A stretch of 29,435 nucleotides of DNA from Paulinella micropora (lineage: Eukaryota > Cercozoa > Imbricatea > Euglyphida). The first letter of the stretch is position 1. Each line of letters begins with the position of its first letter. The position numbers and the translations under genes are program-made. The DNA is taken from NCBI GenBank assembly GCA_009731375.1, contig BJOX01000020.1:416743-446177 (forward strand), read 5' to 3'. Below the pieces are notes generated by a model. The model was given only the letters and a program-made list of their open reading frames with translations. It was not told the origin of the DNA and did no database searches. Below are positions 1 to 9,405 of this stretch, in pieces.

Positions 1-72
1 AGGAGGAGGAGGAGGAGGAGGAGGAGGAGGAGGCGGAGGAGAAGGAGGAGGAGGAGGCGGAGGAGGAGGAGG
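1..72. repeat. AGG trinucleotide array
   Basis: Nearly pure (AGG)n with a few GCG and GAA interruptions, running off the left edge of the window. No start codon or splice context supports reading it as protein. Confidence 0.95.
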
Positions 73-202
73 CGCGAGTTGAGTGAGACATTTCCGCTGT
101 GCTGCATGTAGTTTGCCTCTACGTGTTCTTCTGTAGCCTGCATCTTGAAATTGGGCTGTCTGTCGTCCTCAAGAAGCTACAAGATGCAGCATCAGAAGCA
201 GT

Positions 203-278
203 AGGAGGAGGAGGAGGAGAAGGAGGAGGTGAAGGAGGAGGAGGAGGAGTAGGAGGAGGAGGAGGAGCATCACAACCA

Positions 279-309
<31 letters not shown>

Positions 310-358
310 AGAGAGATAGATAGATAGATAGAGAGAGAGAGATAGAGAGAGAGAGAAA
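203..358. repeat. GGA / GTA / GATA / GA compound microsatellite
   Basis: A GGA-rich stretch (203-270) passes into (GTA)n (about 280-306), then (GATA)n and (GA)n. The stretch between the first array and this one (73-202) is unique, with no recognisable gene. Poly-Gly and poly-Val reading frames here are translations of repeats. Confidence 0.93.
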
Positions 359-416
359 GAGAGAAAGCTGGCAGCCTCTTTCATCACAATCATCATACCT
401 ATACACGTATTAAAAT

Positions 417-494
417 ATGTATGTATGTATGCATGTATGTATGTATGCATGTAAGTATGTGTATGTATGTATGTATGTATGGACTCTCTCTCTC

Positions 495-525
<31 letters not shown>

Positions 526-544
526 CATACAAAAAAGAGAGATA

Positions 545-575
<31 letters not shown>

Positions 576-752
576 TGAGAGGGGGAGAGAGAGAGAGAGC
601 AACAACAACAACAGCAACAACAGAGAGAAAGAGAGAGAGAGAGTGATAGAGAGAGAGGGAGGGAGAGAGAGATCGAGAGAGAGAGAGAAGAGAGAGAGAT
701 CGAGAGAGACAGAGAGAGAGAGAGATGAGAGAGAGAGCGAGTGTGTGTGTGA

Positions 753-801
<49 letters not shown>

Positions 802-803
802 CA
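417..803. repeat. TATG / TACA / GA compound microsatellite
   Basis: (TATG)n at about 417-481 is followed by its reverse complement (TACA)n at about 497-530, so the two can pair as a hairpin. A long (GA)n tract follows with AAC and GTGT interruptions to 803. Confidence 0.95.
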
Positions 804-1800
804 ACCTTCCTAGATTTTTTATCATTTTTGCCTAATAGTCAAACATGATAAAATGAATCACCAGCCAGCCAGAGAGAGAGATAGTAGTTCGTTTAACCTT
901 CAAAAGACCCGGCCAAAAATACCGCAATTGCGTCAAGCAAATCGTTCACGTTTTTGGTTGGTCCATGCATATTGTTCCGGGACCGTTTCGTCGTTTTTTA
1001 TCATGGACGAGCGAACAAATCAGGCACCTGTTTCCGTTCCACTAAATCTTCAATTGATTTCCTAACCCAACGTAGAAGCGAATACCCACTACCTTGGTAA
1101 GAGATCTGGTAAGCCTTCCTGGAAAAGTCCTCCTACTACCATCCATTCATTAGTGTGCGAAGGTCGATGTGGTCGCTTGTCTTGATGAGGGAAGTTAGGG
1201 ACGCCCTTTTTGTGATACTGTGATAGCCCTATCACAAAAATCGGGTCAGGCTAGGGTTAGGCCTAGGCGGGTCACATGTGGCGCATACACATTCTGCGAT
1301 TTTTGCAATCGCTCTAGCTTGAGATATCTCTTAAGAGCTATTCATGAGGTTGACACGAGCACTAGACTAGTTGTCGCGGTGACACTTACAGTACTACTAC
1401 TATAGCTATCTGTGTACAGCTTAGGCATGCGCAAGTTGTTAGGTGCCTAGCTTATAGATTGAGCTGATTTTATAAAGGCTTGCCAACAATGCCAAGCCTC
1501 GGCTAAGCTCAGCTTTCAGTCCGGATTCAGCCAAGAACTCAGCCATGCCACAAACACACACATGTTATATTATATGTTTGCTTTCTACCTGGTTGTATAT
1601 TGGCTCTTTGCGTGTGTATGTTTGTGTACAACGAGTACGTATGTATATGTTGTGTCAACTTGTGTGTTTCCACTCCCGATCCGCTCGACGAGAAAATGCA
1701 TCTTAACCTGGTTTGGTTGACTAGGAGTCCACCCCCCACAAAGGAAAGGAGCAGTCCTTGAACACCTAGAAGCCTCGAGCTCATTCCCGTCTTGCGAGCA
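804..1800. other. Unique DNA, no gene recognised
   Basis: About 1 kb of mixed-composition sequence between arrays. A short open frame at 853-1065 has an ATG but no recognisable domain and its first part is repeat-derived. A single TAGGGTTAGG-like stretch near 1250 resembles telomere sequence but is not tandem. I see no RNA gene here. Confidence 0.6.
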
Positions 1801-1810
1801 CATATAAGCT

Positions 1811-1819
1811 TATATAAAA
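1811..1819 (+). promoter_or_regulatory. TATA-box-like element
   Basis: TATATAAAA lies 38 nt upstream of the ATG at 1857, a plausible core-promoter spacing for the open frame that follows. In AT-containing DNA such a match can arise by chance and there is no other promoter evidence. Confidence 0.35.
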
Positions 1820-1856
1820 CCCAGCTTTAATTCTTTGATGCGACAGTCTAGCAACG

Positions 1857-2359
1857 ATGTGGAAACAAACAAAACTGGAGCGTGTGCATACGCATGTGAA
1901 CAAAAAATCTAAAGCGAGATCAGGGTCTGCAATGTCGGTCAGTCAAAGGGGAAAGGTTGAATTGAAGGGCCGAAGGAAATGTGCAAACCTGCGATCGAGA
2001 TCAACTGGGTGGTTACATCGATATCAACGGCGACCAGCTTCCAATGATTCCAAAGTGCTGAAGCAACAAAAGCGCCTGAAAATTTCTTGCCATCTCAATG
2101 CCAGAGCCGCTCAAGGGCCTCACACACGTCTTCCCCTTCTGGCCCAGCTGCTTCCTCAAGCGCATATTTTGCTTCCGCTGCACAAGCTTTCTCGTATTTT
2201 TACCCATCCCACCAGGCGCGTAGGTCTGCAGGGCCTACAAACAGGGTGATCCCAGCAGTGCAAGCGCACCGTAGCTCTTCCCTAACAAGTGTAAAAAGTG
2301 CCCACTCCAAGCATCCAGCCAGAAGGCTGAACCCAATGCGGAGGATGCTCAGCTACAAG
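1857..2359 (+). CDS. Candidate first coding region, basic protein of unknown function
   Basis: An ATG at 1857 opens a 130-codon frame to 2249 rich in Lys, Arg and Gln. A second frame (2087-2371) stays open, is Ser/Ala-rich and runs to a near-perfect splice donor, CTACAAG then gtgagt, at 2359/2360. The TATA-like element upstream and the donor downstream suggest a 5' exon of a plus-strand gene. The two frames conflict, so either a small intron lies between about 2087 and 2249 or only one frame is real. No domain is recognised. The next island with a splice-like edge is far downstream across 2 kb of repeats, so the rest of the gene is not established. It could equally be a non-coding transcript or chance. 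Confidence 0.35.
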
Positions 2360-2518
2360 GTGAGTCCCTGAGTCTTATAATCATGTATACACATGCAAAC
2401 ATACGTACATGCCTATAAAAATATCTGCATACACATAGACCGGCAATGCATACTTAGTTATATTGAGACAACATCGAGTCGGTACATACATTTTTCTAAT
2501 GTGTTTGTGTGTTTGTTT

Positions 2519-2850
2519 GTGTGTGTGTGTGTATTATATGGTGAATGCATGAATGCGCCTCTATATGTATATACATATGTATGTGTATGTATGTATGTAT
2601 GTATGTATGTATTTATGTATTTGTGTATTTATGTATTTATGTATGTGTATCTATGTATGTATCTATGTATATATGTATGTATGTATGTATGTATGCATGC
2701 ATGCATGCATGCATGCATGCATGTATGTATGCATGTATGTATATATGTATGCATGTATGCATGTATGCATGTATGTATGTACGTTTGTATGCATGTATGT
2801 ATATATGTATGTATTTATGTACGCATCTATGTATGTACGCATCTATGTAT
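2519..2850. repeat. GT and TATG microsatellite
   Basis: (GT)n at 2519-2532, then a long (TATG)n array from about 2578 with TATT, TATC and CATG variants (including a CATG-rich block near 2696-2722). Translations as Met-Tyr-Val-Cys are artefacts of the repeat. Confidence 0.95.
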
Positions 2851-3284
2851 CTATTCTATTCTATTCTATTCTATTCTATTCTATTCTATTCTACTTTATT
2901 CTACTTTATTCTACTCTATTCTACTCTATTCTACTCTATTCTATTCTATTCTATTCTACTCTATTCTATTCTACTCTATTCTACTCTATTCTATTCTATT
3001 CTATTCTATTCTATTCTATTCTATTCTGTTCTGTTCTGTTCTGTTCTGTTCTATTCTGTTCTATTCTATTCCATTCCATTCTATTCTATTCTATTCTATT
3101 CTATTCTATTCTATGCTATGCTATTCTGTTCCATTGAATTCTATTCAATTCTGTTCTATTCTGTTCTATTCTGTTCTATTGTGTTCTATTCTATTCTATT
3201 CTATTCTATTCTATTCTATTCAATTCTATTCAATTCTGTTCTGTTCTGTTCTGTTCTCTATTCCATGCTATTCCATCCCATTCT
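2851..3284. repeat. TATTC pentanucleotide array
   Basis: About 85 copies of TATTC with point variants (TACTC, TGTTC, TATCC, TTCAA). Variants are clustered, for example a TGTTC block near 3027-3058, which indicates local segmental duplication within the array. All three plus-strand frames are open only because the unit lacks stops. Confidence 0.95.
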
Positions 3285-3344
3285 AGTTGCTTATATGTAT
3301 CTTGTTTGTGCCTCAGCGCAAAGTTATGAATGTTAATAGTATAT

Positions 3345-3432
3345 TATGCGGCTAGCCACAAATTTGACGTGTTTTGTGGGCGAGCCGGGCCGGCGAGCCC
3401 GCAAAAACACGTCAAATTTGGCGCGCCGCATA
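3345..3432. repeat. Long GC-rich inverted repeat (hairpin 1)
   Basis: TATGCGG at 3345-3351 pairs with CCGCATA at 3426-3432. Inside, AAATTTGACGTGTTTT (3360-3375) pairs with AAAACACGTCAAATTT (about 3404-3419), and the GC-rich centre (GGGCGAGCC and GGCGAGCCC) closes the structure. The roughly 88-nt foldback could be a MITE-like element, a structured RNA or a cruciform site. It stands alone in otherwise AT-rich DNA. Confidence 0.8.
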
Positions 3433-3438
3433 TGTAGT

Positions 3439-3481
3439 TTTATCGGTAACCTGATCATATTTTGTGAAGGTGACCGATAAA
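3439..3481. repeat. Second inverted repeat (hairpin 2)
   Basis: TTTATCGGTAACC (3439-3451) and GGTGACCGATAAA (3469-3481) pair over 13 positions with one mismatch and a 17-nt loop. It begins 6 nt after hairpin 1 ends, so the two form a tandem structured unit. Confidence 0.75.
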
Positions 3482-3550
3482 GATTATTACTGGCCGGGCG
3501 ATGAAGACAAGGTACATTACATGCCGATGATACACCATGCTGATACTTGA
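3455..3550 (+). CDS. Short protein-like open frame or exon, unknown
   Basis: The plus frame from 3455 to the stop at 3548-3550 encodes about 31 residues with a protein-like composition, including KDYYWPGDEDK. It has no ATG at its start. An AAG/gtacat donor-like site at about 3510/3511 could end an exon there. It overlaps the right arm of hairpin 2. No family is recognised and the length makes chance quite possible. Confidence 0.2.
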   Translation, partial: SYFVKVTDKDYYWPGDEDKVHYMPMIHHADT

Positions 3551-3566
3551 TGACTAAGAACTTTCT

Positions 3567-3923
3567 GTGTTCTCCCTCCCCCTCCCTCTCTCCCTCCCTC
3601 CCTCCCTCNNNNNNNNNNNNNNNNNNNNNNNNNNNNNNNNNNNNNNNNNNNNNNNNNNNNNNNNNNNNNNNNNNNNNNNNNNNNNNNNNNNNNNNNNNNN
3701 NNNNNNNNNNNNNNNNNNNNNNNNNNNNNNNNNNNNNNNNNNNNNNNNNNNNNNNNNNNNNNNNNNNNNNNNNNNNNNNNNNNNNNNNNNNNNNNNNNNN
3801 NNNNNNNNNNNNNNNNNNNNNNNNNNNNNNNNNNNNNNNNNNNNNNNNNNNCCCCCCCCTCTCCTTTCTTTCTTCTTTCCTTTCTTCCTTCCTTTCTTCC
3901 TTTCTTCCTTTCTTCCTTCCTTC

Positions 3924-3960
<37 letters not shown>

Positions 3961-4153
3961 TTTCTTCCTTTCTTCCTTCCTTCCTTCCTTCTTTCCTTTC
4001 TTTCTTTCTTTCCGAAGTTTCTTTTTTTCTTTTTTTCTTTCTTCCTTTCTTCCTTCCTTCCTTCCTTCCTTCCTTCCTCCCTCCCTCCCTCCCTTCCTTC
4101 CTTCCTTCCTTCATTCCTTCCTTCATTCCTTCCTTGCTTCCTTCCTTCCTTCC
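3567..4153. repeat. CCCT / CTTT / CCTT pyrimidine arrays with assembly gap
   Basis: (CCCT)n at 3571-3608, then a run of N (3609-3851, 243 positions), then (CTTT)n and (CCTT)n to 4153. The gap sits inside the array, as expected for an unresolvable simple repeat. Confidence 0.95.
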
Positions 4154-4181
4154 TGTGTGCATGTATGTATCATGCATGCAG

Positions 4182-4246
4182 TTGGTAAAGAGGCCGAGTC
4201 CCCCGAGCATGACGGAGATGCTACGACCTACTACCAAGCCAGTCAT
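4182..4246 (+). CDS. Candidate small exon, unknown gene
   Basis: An island of 65 nt lies between GCATGCAG (acceptor-like, ending 4181) and CAT/gtacgt (donor-like, 4246/4247). One frame is open and protein-like (VKRPSPPSMTEMLRPTTKP). It sits between two microsatellites, and degenerate copies follow at about 4295 and 4396. Function is unknown and the gene it would belong to is not established. Confidence 0.25.
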
Positions 4247-4460
4247 GTACGTCAATATATACATATACATATCTGTGCCTGTATGTGTGCCGTCATGCTA
4301 CGACCTAGTAATAAGCCAGTCAGTGAATATATACATATACGTATCTATGTGCATGCACACATACATAAAAGCATACATGCATACACATGACGGACATGAT
4401 ACGACCTACTAATAAACGAGTCCTGTACTTTAACATATGCATATACGTATCTGTTCATGC
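4206..4460. repeat. Degenerate tandem duplication, three copies
   Basis: The core ATGCTACGACCTA recurs at 4218-4230, 4295-4307 and, as ATGATACGACCTA, 4396-4408, each followed by AAGCCAGTC-like and ATATACATATAC-like sequence. Copy spacing is 77 and 101 nt. The duplicated unit takes in the end of the exon-like island plus the start of the following intron-like sequence. Confidence 0.7.
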
Positions 4461-4534
4461 GTACACGCATACATACATACATACATACATACGTACATAC
4501 ATACACACATACATACATACATACATACATACAT
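4453..4534. repeat. ATAC microsatellite
   Basis: (ATAC)n with CGTAC and CACAC variants. Confidence 0.93.
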
Positions 4535-4569
4535 AACGCACATGCACACATACACACGTACATGCATAG

Positions 4570-4623
4570 TCGTCTCACGCCAAGGAGCCAACGCCGTCAT
4601 TTATCATCCAACCCACCCTCGAG
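4570..4623 (+). CDS. Candidate small exon, unknown gene
   Basis: A 54-nt island follows a TAG (4567-4569) and ends at GAG/gtacgt (4623/4624). One frame is fully open for 18 codons (SSHAKEPTPSFIIQPTLE). A decayed relative of its 3' half, TTTATCATT...CTCAAG followed by gtaaaa, occurs at 4771-4799. Splice-like edges and duplication suggest former or current exons. The evidence is weak and no function can be given. Confidence 0.22.
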
Positions 4624-4629
4624 GTACGT

Positions 4630-5117
4630 ACATAGATACGTGTATACACAAATAGATAAATACATAGATACATAGATACATAGATACATAGATACATAGA
4701 TACATAGATACATAGATACATAGATGCCACTACAGGTACATGCATGCATACGTACGTACGTACATACATACGTATGATTTATCATTCACCTCGCTCAAGG
4801 TAAAACACATACATACATACATACATACATACATACTCACTTACTTACTTACTTACTTACTTACATACTTACGTACATACATACATACATACATACATAC
4901 ATACTAGCTATACTGTCACTCCCGAAGCGAGTGGCATCAAGCATACATACAGGTCGAAAATACATACATACATACATACACATGCACATACATACATACA
5001 TACATACATACATACATACATACATACATGCATGCATACATACATACGTACGTATAAACGTACATACATACATACATACATACATACATACATACATACA
5101 TACATACATACATACAG
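4630..5117. repeat. TAGATACA / ATAC / CTTA microsatellites
   Basis: (TAGATACA)n octamer at about 4655-4722, an ATAC/CGTA mix to 4770, a short unique island (4771-4803), then (ATAC)n, (CTTA)n and again long (ATAC)n to 5117, interrupted by unique sequence at 4908-4960. Confidence 0.93.
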
Positions 5118-5367
5118 GTCAGGTAGGTCCAAGTCAAGGTCCGAGTCAAGGTCCAAGTCAAGGTCCAAGTCGGGCTCGAGATCGAGATCGAGGTCGAGGT
5201 CGTGGAACCGCGCCGATGATGATGTACATACCATGCCAACAGCGCAGTCTGCAGAGGACTTAAAAGGCCGAGCCCATGCTGCAAAAGACTTGAAAGCGGT
5301 TGTGCAAGACGTTGTAGAAAAGCCCCTGTCTGCAGAGGAGAAAGTGGTGGGTTTATATCAGGCATAG
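5118..5367 (+). CDS. Candidate exon with Arg/Ser-rich tract
   Basis: Directly after an ATACATACAG acceptor-like edge, one frame reads as alternating Arg-Ser/Lys-Ser dipeptides (about 5118-5205), built from a degenerate 12-nt unit, AAGTCAAGGTCC. It then becomes an ordinary helical-looking segment containing SAEDLKGRAHAAKDLK and VVEKPLSAEEK, with a stop at 5365-5367. A GAGAAA/gtggtg donor-like site at 5343/5344 would end the exon before that stop. RS-type tracts are typical of nuclear splicing-associated proteins in general, but this one could be only a minisatellite in frame. It may join the coding-like segments at 5521-6257. No family is recognised. Confidence 0.4.
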
Positions 5368-5520
5368 TTTATGTTCTAGTTAGACACGCATGATGTACAA
5401 TATATCTTTACATGTACATGCATGATTACCCATTCATAGTCTTACATAGAAAGTACATATTATAGTCGTATATGATATATGATCAATATATGAATTTTTT
5501 GTTTGACTACAGCTGGTTAG

Positions 5521-6257
5521 AGCAGAGGCGCTCTCCCGGATAGATTCGAAAGCACGTTTTTGGACCAGCAGCACGATGCCAAGCAGGTTGGGGAACAGGC
5601 GGTCTCCTGGCATGAGTTTCGAACCATATTTTTCGCCGCAGAGCATGTGGAGCAAAATGTCAAAGTTGTAACGACGAGGACTCACCACGCTCACGACCCG
5701 ACAAAGAGTTTGAAGCGAGACACTTCAGTCAGCGTCAAATGGAAGATGTCCCACCATCTCCACCTCCGGGTCTTGCGCTAGTTGCCACTTCTGTTGAAAT
5801 AATTGAGACCCACGCTTTTCTTCCAGCTACCGGACATTTTCAAAATTGGCCCGCGCCTCGGCCTCCATCGGATTCTCCCGCTCAGGCTCGCCCTCACGCA
5901 CATAGTCACCCCACTTCTCCTCGCTCTCGTCACCCCAGCCCTCCTTGCTCTTGTCACCCCACTCCTCATGGCTCTCGCAAACCCACTCCTCATGGCTCTC
6001 GTAACTCCAGCCCTCCTCAGTATGGTCACCCCACTCCTCGCTCTCGTCACCCCACTCTTCCTATCTCTTCTCCCCTTTTCCCACTCTCACCGGGCTGAGG
6101 TCGGATCCGGCAGACAGAAGAAGCATTCTCTATGAAAGAGTTTGAAGCGACATTTTTGGACACGCATCAAGATGCAATGAAGAAACCTCAGCCTGCCACC
6201 GCTGCCCCCCCTTTCATCTTTTCGGAGGCTACTTTGACTCTGGATTTTTCTCTGTAA
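5521..6257 (+). CDS. Candidate repeat-protein gene with EFE..F motif, unresolved exons
   Basis: Four copies of a related motif occur on the plus strand: RFESTFLDQQHDAKQ (5542), EFRTIFFAAEHVEQ (5614, same frame, 24 codons later), EFEARHFSQRQMED (5706) and EFEATFLDTHQDAMK (6138). Copies 3 and 4 share a frame that differs from copies 1 and 2, so introns or frameshifts lie between them. An acceptor-like CTGGTTAG ends at 5520. Copy 3 runs into a Pro/Ser-rich stretch of 8-residue repeats (5907-6061) and a stop at 6096-6098. Copy 4 ends at a stop at 6255-6257, just before a TTC array. The recurrence of one protein motif across frames supports a real but possibly decayed gene. Function is unknown. 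Confidence 0.4.
5907..6061 (+). repeat. 24-nt minisatellite encoding an 8-residue Pro/Ser repeat
   Basis: Imperfect tandem 24-nt units (one of 21 nt) built on CACCCCACTCCTCATGGCTC. In the candidate frame they read as units such as HPTPHGSR, KPTPHGSR and NSSPPQYG, each with Ser/Thr-Pro. The 21-nt unit keeps the frame. Confidence 0.75.
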
Positions 6258-6260
6258 ACG

Positions 6261-6401
6261 TTCTTCTTCTTCTTCTTCTTCTTCTTCTTCTTCTTCTTCT
6301 TCTTCTTCTTCTTCTTCTTCTTCTTCTTCTTCTTCTTCTTCTTCTTCTTCTTCTTCTTCTTCTTCTTCTTCTTCTTCTTCTTCTTCCTCCTCTTCCTCCT
6401 T
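6261..6401. repeat. TTC trinucleotide array
   Basis: About 42 copies of TTC, ending in TCC variants. Poly-Glu and poly-Lys minus-strand frames are artefacts of the repeat. Confidence 0.96.
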
Positions 6402-6428
6402 TGACGATTTGGCCATTCGAAAGTAGTC

Positions 6429-7035
6429 ACTACGACTACTACTACGACTACTACTACGACTACTACTACGACTACTACTACGACTACTACTACGACTACT
6501 ACTACGACTACTACTACGACTACTACTACGACTACTACTACGACTACTACTACGACTACTACTACGACTACTACTACGACTACTACTACGACTACTACTA
6601 CGACTACTACTACGACTACTACTACGACTACTACTACGACTACTACTACGACTACTACTACGACTACTACTACGACTACTACTACGACTACTACTACGAC
6701 TACTACTACGACTACTACTACGACTACTACTACGACTACTACTACGACTACTACTACGACTACTACTACGACTACTACTACGACTACTACTACGACTACT
6801 ACTACGACTACTACTACGACTACTACTACGACTACTACTACGACTACTACTACGACTACTACTACGACTACTACTACGACTACTACTACGACTACTACTA
6901 CGACTACTACTACGACTACTACTACGACTACTACTACGACTACTACTACGACTACTACTACGACTACTACTACGACTACTACTGCGACTACTACTACGAC
7001 TACGACTACTACTACTACTACTACTGCTACTACTG

Positions 7036-7103
<68 letters not shown>

Positions 7104-7134
7104 GCTACTACTACTGCTGCTGCTACTACTACTA
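6429..7134. repeat. Pure 12-nt array (ACTACGACTACT) grading into TAC array
   Basis: About 46 copies of a 12-nt unit, three TAC triplets plus one GAC, run almost without error from 6429 to about 6983. They grade into plain TAC/TGC triplets to 7134. The unit is a higher-order form of the TAC repeat seen elsewhere in the window. An open frame reads as Asp-Tyr-Tyr-Tyr repeats but has no gene context. Confidence 0.96.
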
Positions 7135-7214
7135 CTCGTTCATAGTATCATGCTCGGTGAGCTGTAACGAACGATATCAAACATGTATACTTTAGACCAT
7201 GTCATCTCATCGTG

Positions 7215-7296
7215 ATATATATATATGTATATACATATAATATGTATGTATGTATGTATGTATGTATATATATATATGTATATATATATATATAAA
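7215..7296. repeat. TA / TATG microsatellite
   Basis: Alternating (TA)n and (TATG)n tracts. Confidence 0.92.
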
Positions 7297-7349
7297 GTTA
7301 GAATTGTTCACATGAACCTGTTAGTTCATGGAAAGAATTTAGTCAGATC

Positions 7350-7646
7350 ATGGCAATATGTATAGTCATGCTTATTTCTTTTCGCCAAACAAACTGCCTT
7401 CATACCATGTATACAAGGTCCGAACATGCGGTGAATCAATTTGTTCACATCATCTCTATCGTTATCGTTTTTGCGATATTGTTTTCTATAAAGTCTGTGT
7501 TAGTTTCTTTTCATACAAACACACTTTTATTTGAGAGCATTTGCCAGTATGTTTTCGATTTGAGAGCACTTGCCAGTATGATTTCGGTGGGGCATTTTAT
7601 AGAGAATTCGCAAGAGTTAATAGAAGTCAAGTCATATTTACCGTAG
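7350..7646 (+). CDS. Short ORF with a hydrophobic segment, doubtful
   Basis: A 98-codon ATG frame with one hydrophobic stretch (residues about 33-53, including IISIVIVFAILF). Its 3' half contains a 29-nt tandem duplication (7530-7586) built on TTTGAGAGCATTTGCCAGTA. It is AT-rich with no recognisable domain and no splice or promoter context. I consider it more likely non-coding. Confidence 0.15.
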   Translation: MAICIVMLISFRQTNCLHTMYTRSEHAVNQFVHIISIVIVFAILFSIKSVLVSFHTNTLLFESICQYVFDLRALASMISVGHFIENSQELIEVKSYLP

Positions 7647-8612
7647 GCTCGCAGCATCCGTGGCACTTTATTTAATCTGAGCACTTATGCCGCAATTAGT
7701 TCTTTAATTCAGATTATTAGTTCCAACTCCCCCTGGAACAAAGTATTATATAATAAATTAAGTACTGAGTAAGTTACTGCTAAACACTGGCCAAGTAGAA
7801 ATCTACGTAAATAAACAAAGTGACCTCTCAGCTATTTACTGGTATTTCGCCTACTCTCTCAGACTGGAGTTAGGACTTAATGCAACCATAGAGACTTTTA
7901 ATACTTCAAAACGGTTCGTTGTGTATTTATCCCTTGGGGTTGTATCCAAACTTCAACTCACAGTTGAAGGGCCTTGCTTCATCGTAAGGAACTTGAATCC
8001 CTTTTGGCTTTAGCTGGGTCGGCCAATGCCACAGATACCATCTCTGCCACGTGGACAGACTCAGTACCCCCTGCATGTGCTTCTGAAACTTGCTGAAAGT
8101 TGACACGTCACTGACTGCCAAAAGCTATAGTGATTGCCCTCGAATATGGGTGACTCCCCTGACCGCTCAATACGTGCCTCGGCACCGTTGCCTCCTTGTC
8201 AAGGCTCATACTTGAACCAAAGTGGTCGGAGGATCACTCAAACTTTCAACGCAGAGTCACAAGTTAGGGAAGCTACCCCGCTAAGGGTCACGTAAAGAAT
8301 AACCAAAGAAAAGACTCGGCTTTTATTAATAATAACCGTGTTTGGGTCACCGTGACAAAATGTGATGACCGTGCCCATAACAGAATGGTAATACTCCCCA
8401 TCAGTTCAAGTTTGATTCTAGGCATTCCAGACTATGATTCGCGAATTCTCTAGAAACTGTCTTTGCAGTAATAAAGGTATGATTAATACTACTGGGCCGA
8501 CCTATGAACCTGCCGCAGTGCCTATGACTAAGATCCAAACTACCGGTAAATTGACTAGTTGGAGTAACGGGTATTGATAGTACATTACAACGATTACTAC
8601 ATATCGTCATAA

Positions 8613-8647
<35 letters not shown>

Positions 8648-9100
8648 TTACAATATTTTACTCCACTGAAGTAAGTCTACGAGTGGCAAGTATCATGTTC
8701 TATTAAAACAGTGCTTGCTTAACTTCAAAAACTCAGGCCCGGCACGATAAGTGTTTGCAGTGCGTTATTATTAATAAAAAAAAAACCTAGTGTTTGACAG
8801 CCTGTGTCTAAAGCTGTCAACTTGAAATTCGAGTTTGGAGTCTGTGCGGTGACCCCGCCCCTCAGCCTCCGGGAGTCCCATAGTAGTTGAATAAAATCTA
8901 TTACTTCTGTTATCAGAGTCAGGCTATCCCACTCGTGACCCCGTGAGCGCATAATATCATATTAGTCAATATTCATGCCACTGATGTCGCTATGTATTCT
9001 CCAGTGACTCGTAATACAATAGCATCATTAGTCATATCTATAAAGCTTAAGATGATGGTGACTGAGCTAATCATTCAAGAGTCCCGGCCTGCATTTTATT
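7647..9100. other. Unassigned unique DNA
   Basis: About 1.45 kb of AT-balanced sequence without an identified gene. Short minus-strand open frames (7927-8121, 8401-8610, 8725-8952) have plausible composition but no family match and no shared splice structure. A TTTTATTAATAAT-like motif recurs at about 8321 and 9096 in plus orientation and about 8767 inverted, each next to a CCGG or CTCGGC-type segment, hinting at an old mobile element. A (TA)n tract lies at 8609-8650. Confidence 0.5.
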
Positions 9101-9405
9101 AATAATGACAAACTCAACTAAGGCGATGATGATGCATGGACGACCTTCTGGTGTATTTCTGCATAAACCTTATGTCTCTGAGACGTTTGTTTCGCCTACG
9201 AGCAGGGAAAATTCACATTCAAACGAATGCTCAAAGATTTTACTACATCTTATCACTGCGGGCATACACGCTGAGAATAAGAACTCAATCAAGCAAGGGA
9301 GTGAGTGAAGAGACCCAAAAGCTCGAGACAGAACGGATAGCAACACCACAAGTACATAAAAGTGTGAGCGAAAGGAATATGATGATCTGCGTGAAAAAGA
9401 CAGAC

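Noticed and set aside
1240-1270. Telomere-like CTAGGGTTAGG
   Set aside because: Only one unit, not tandem, and overlapped by the GGCCTAGGC motif.
2393-3336. Three overlapping long frames of Met-Tyr-Val-Cys and Leu-Phe-Tyr-Ser repeats
   Set aside because: All frames are open because TATG and TATTC units contain no stop in those frames; no coding signal remains once the repeat is discounted.
4900-5115. Direct repeats resembling a CRISPR array
   Set aside because: The repeats are uniform ATAC microsatellites with no unique spacers, in a eukaryotic genome.
6401-7195. Long plus-strand frame reading Asp-Tyr-Tyr-Tyr repeats
   Set aside because: It is the direct translation of the 12-nt array and lacks promoter, splice or domain evidence.
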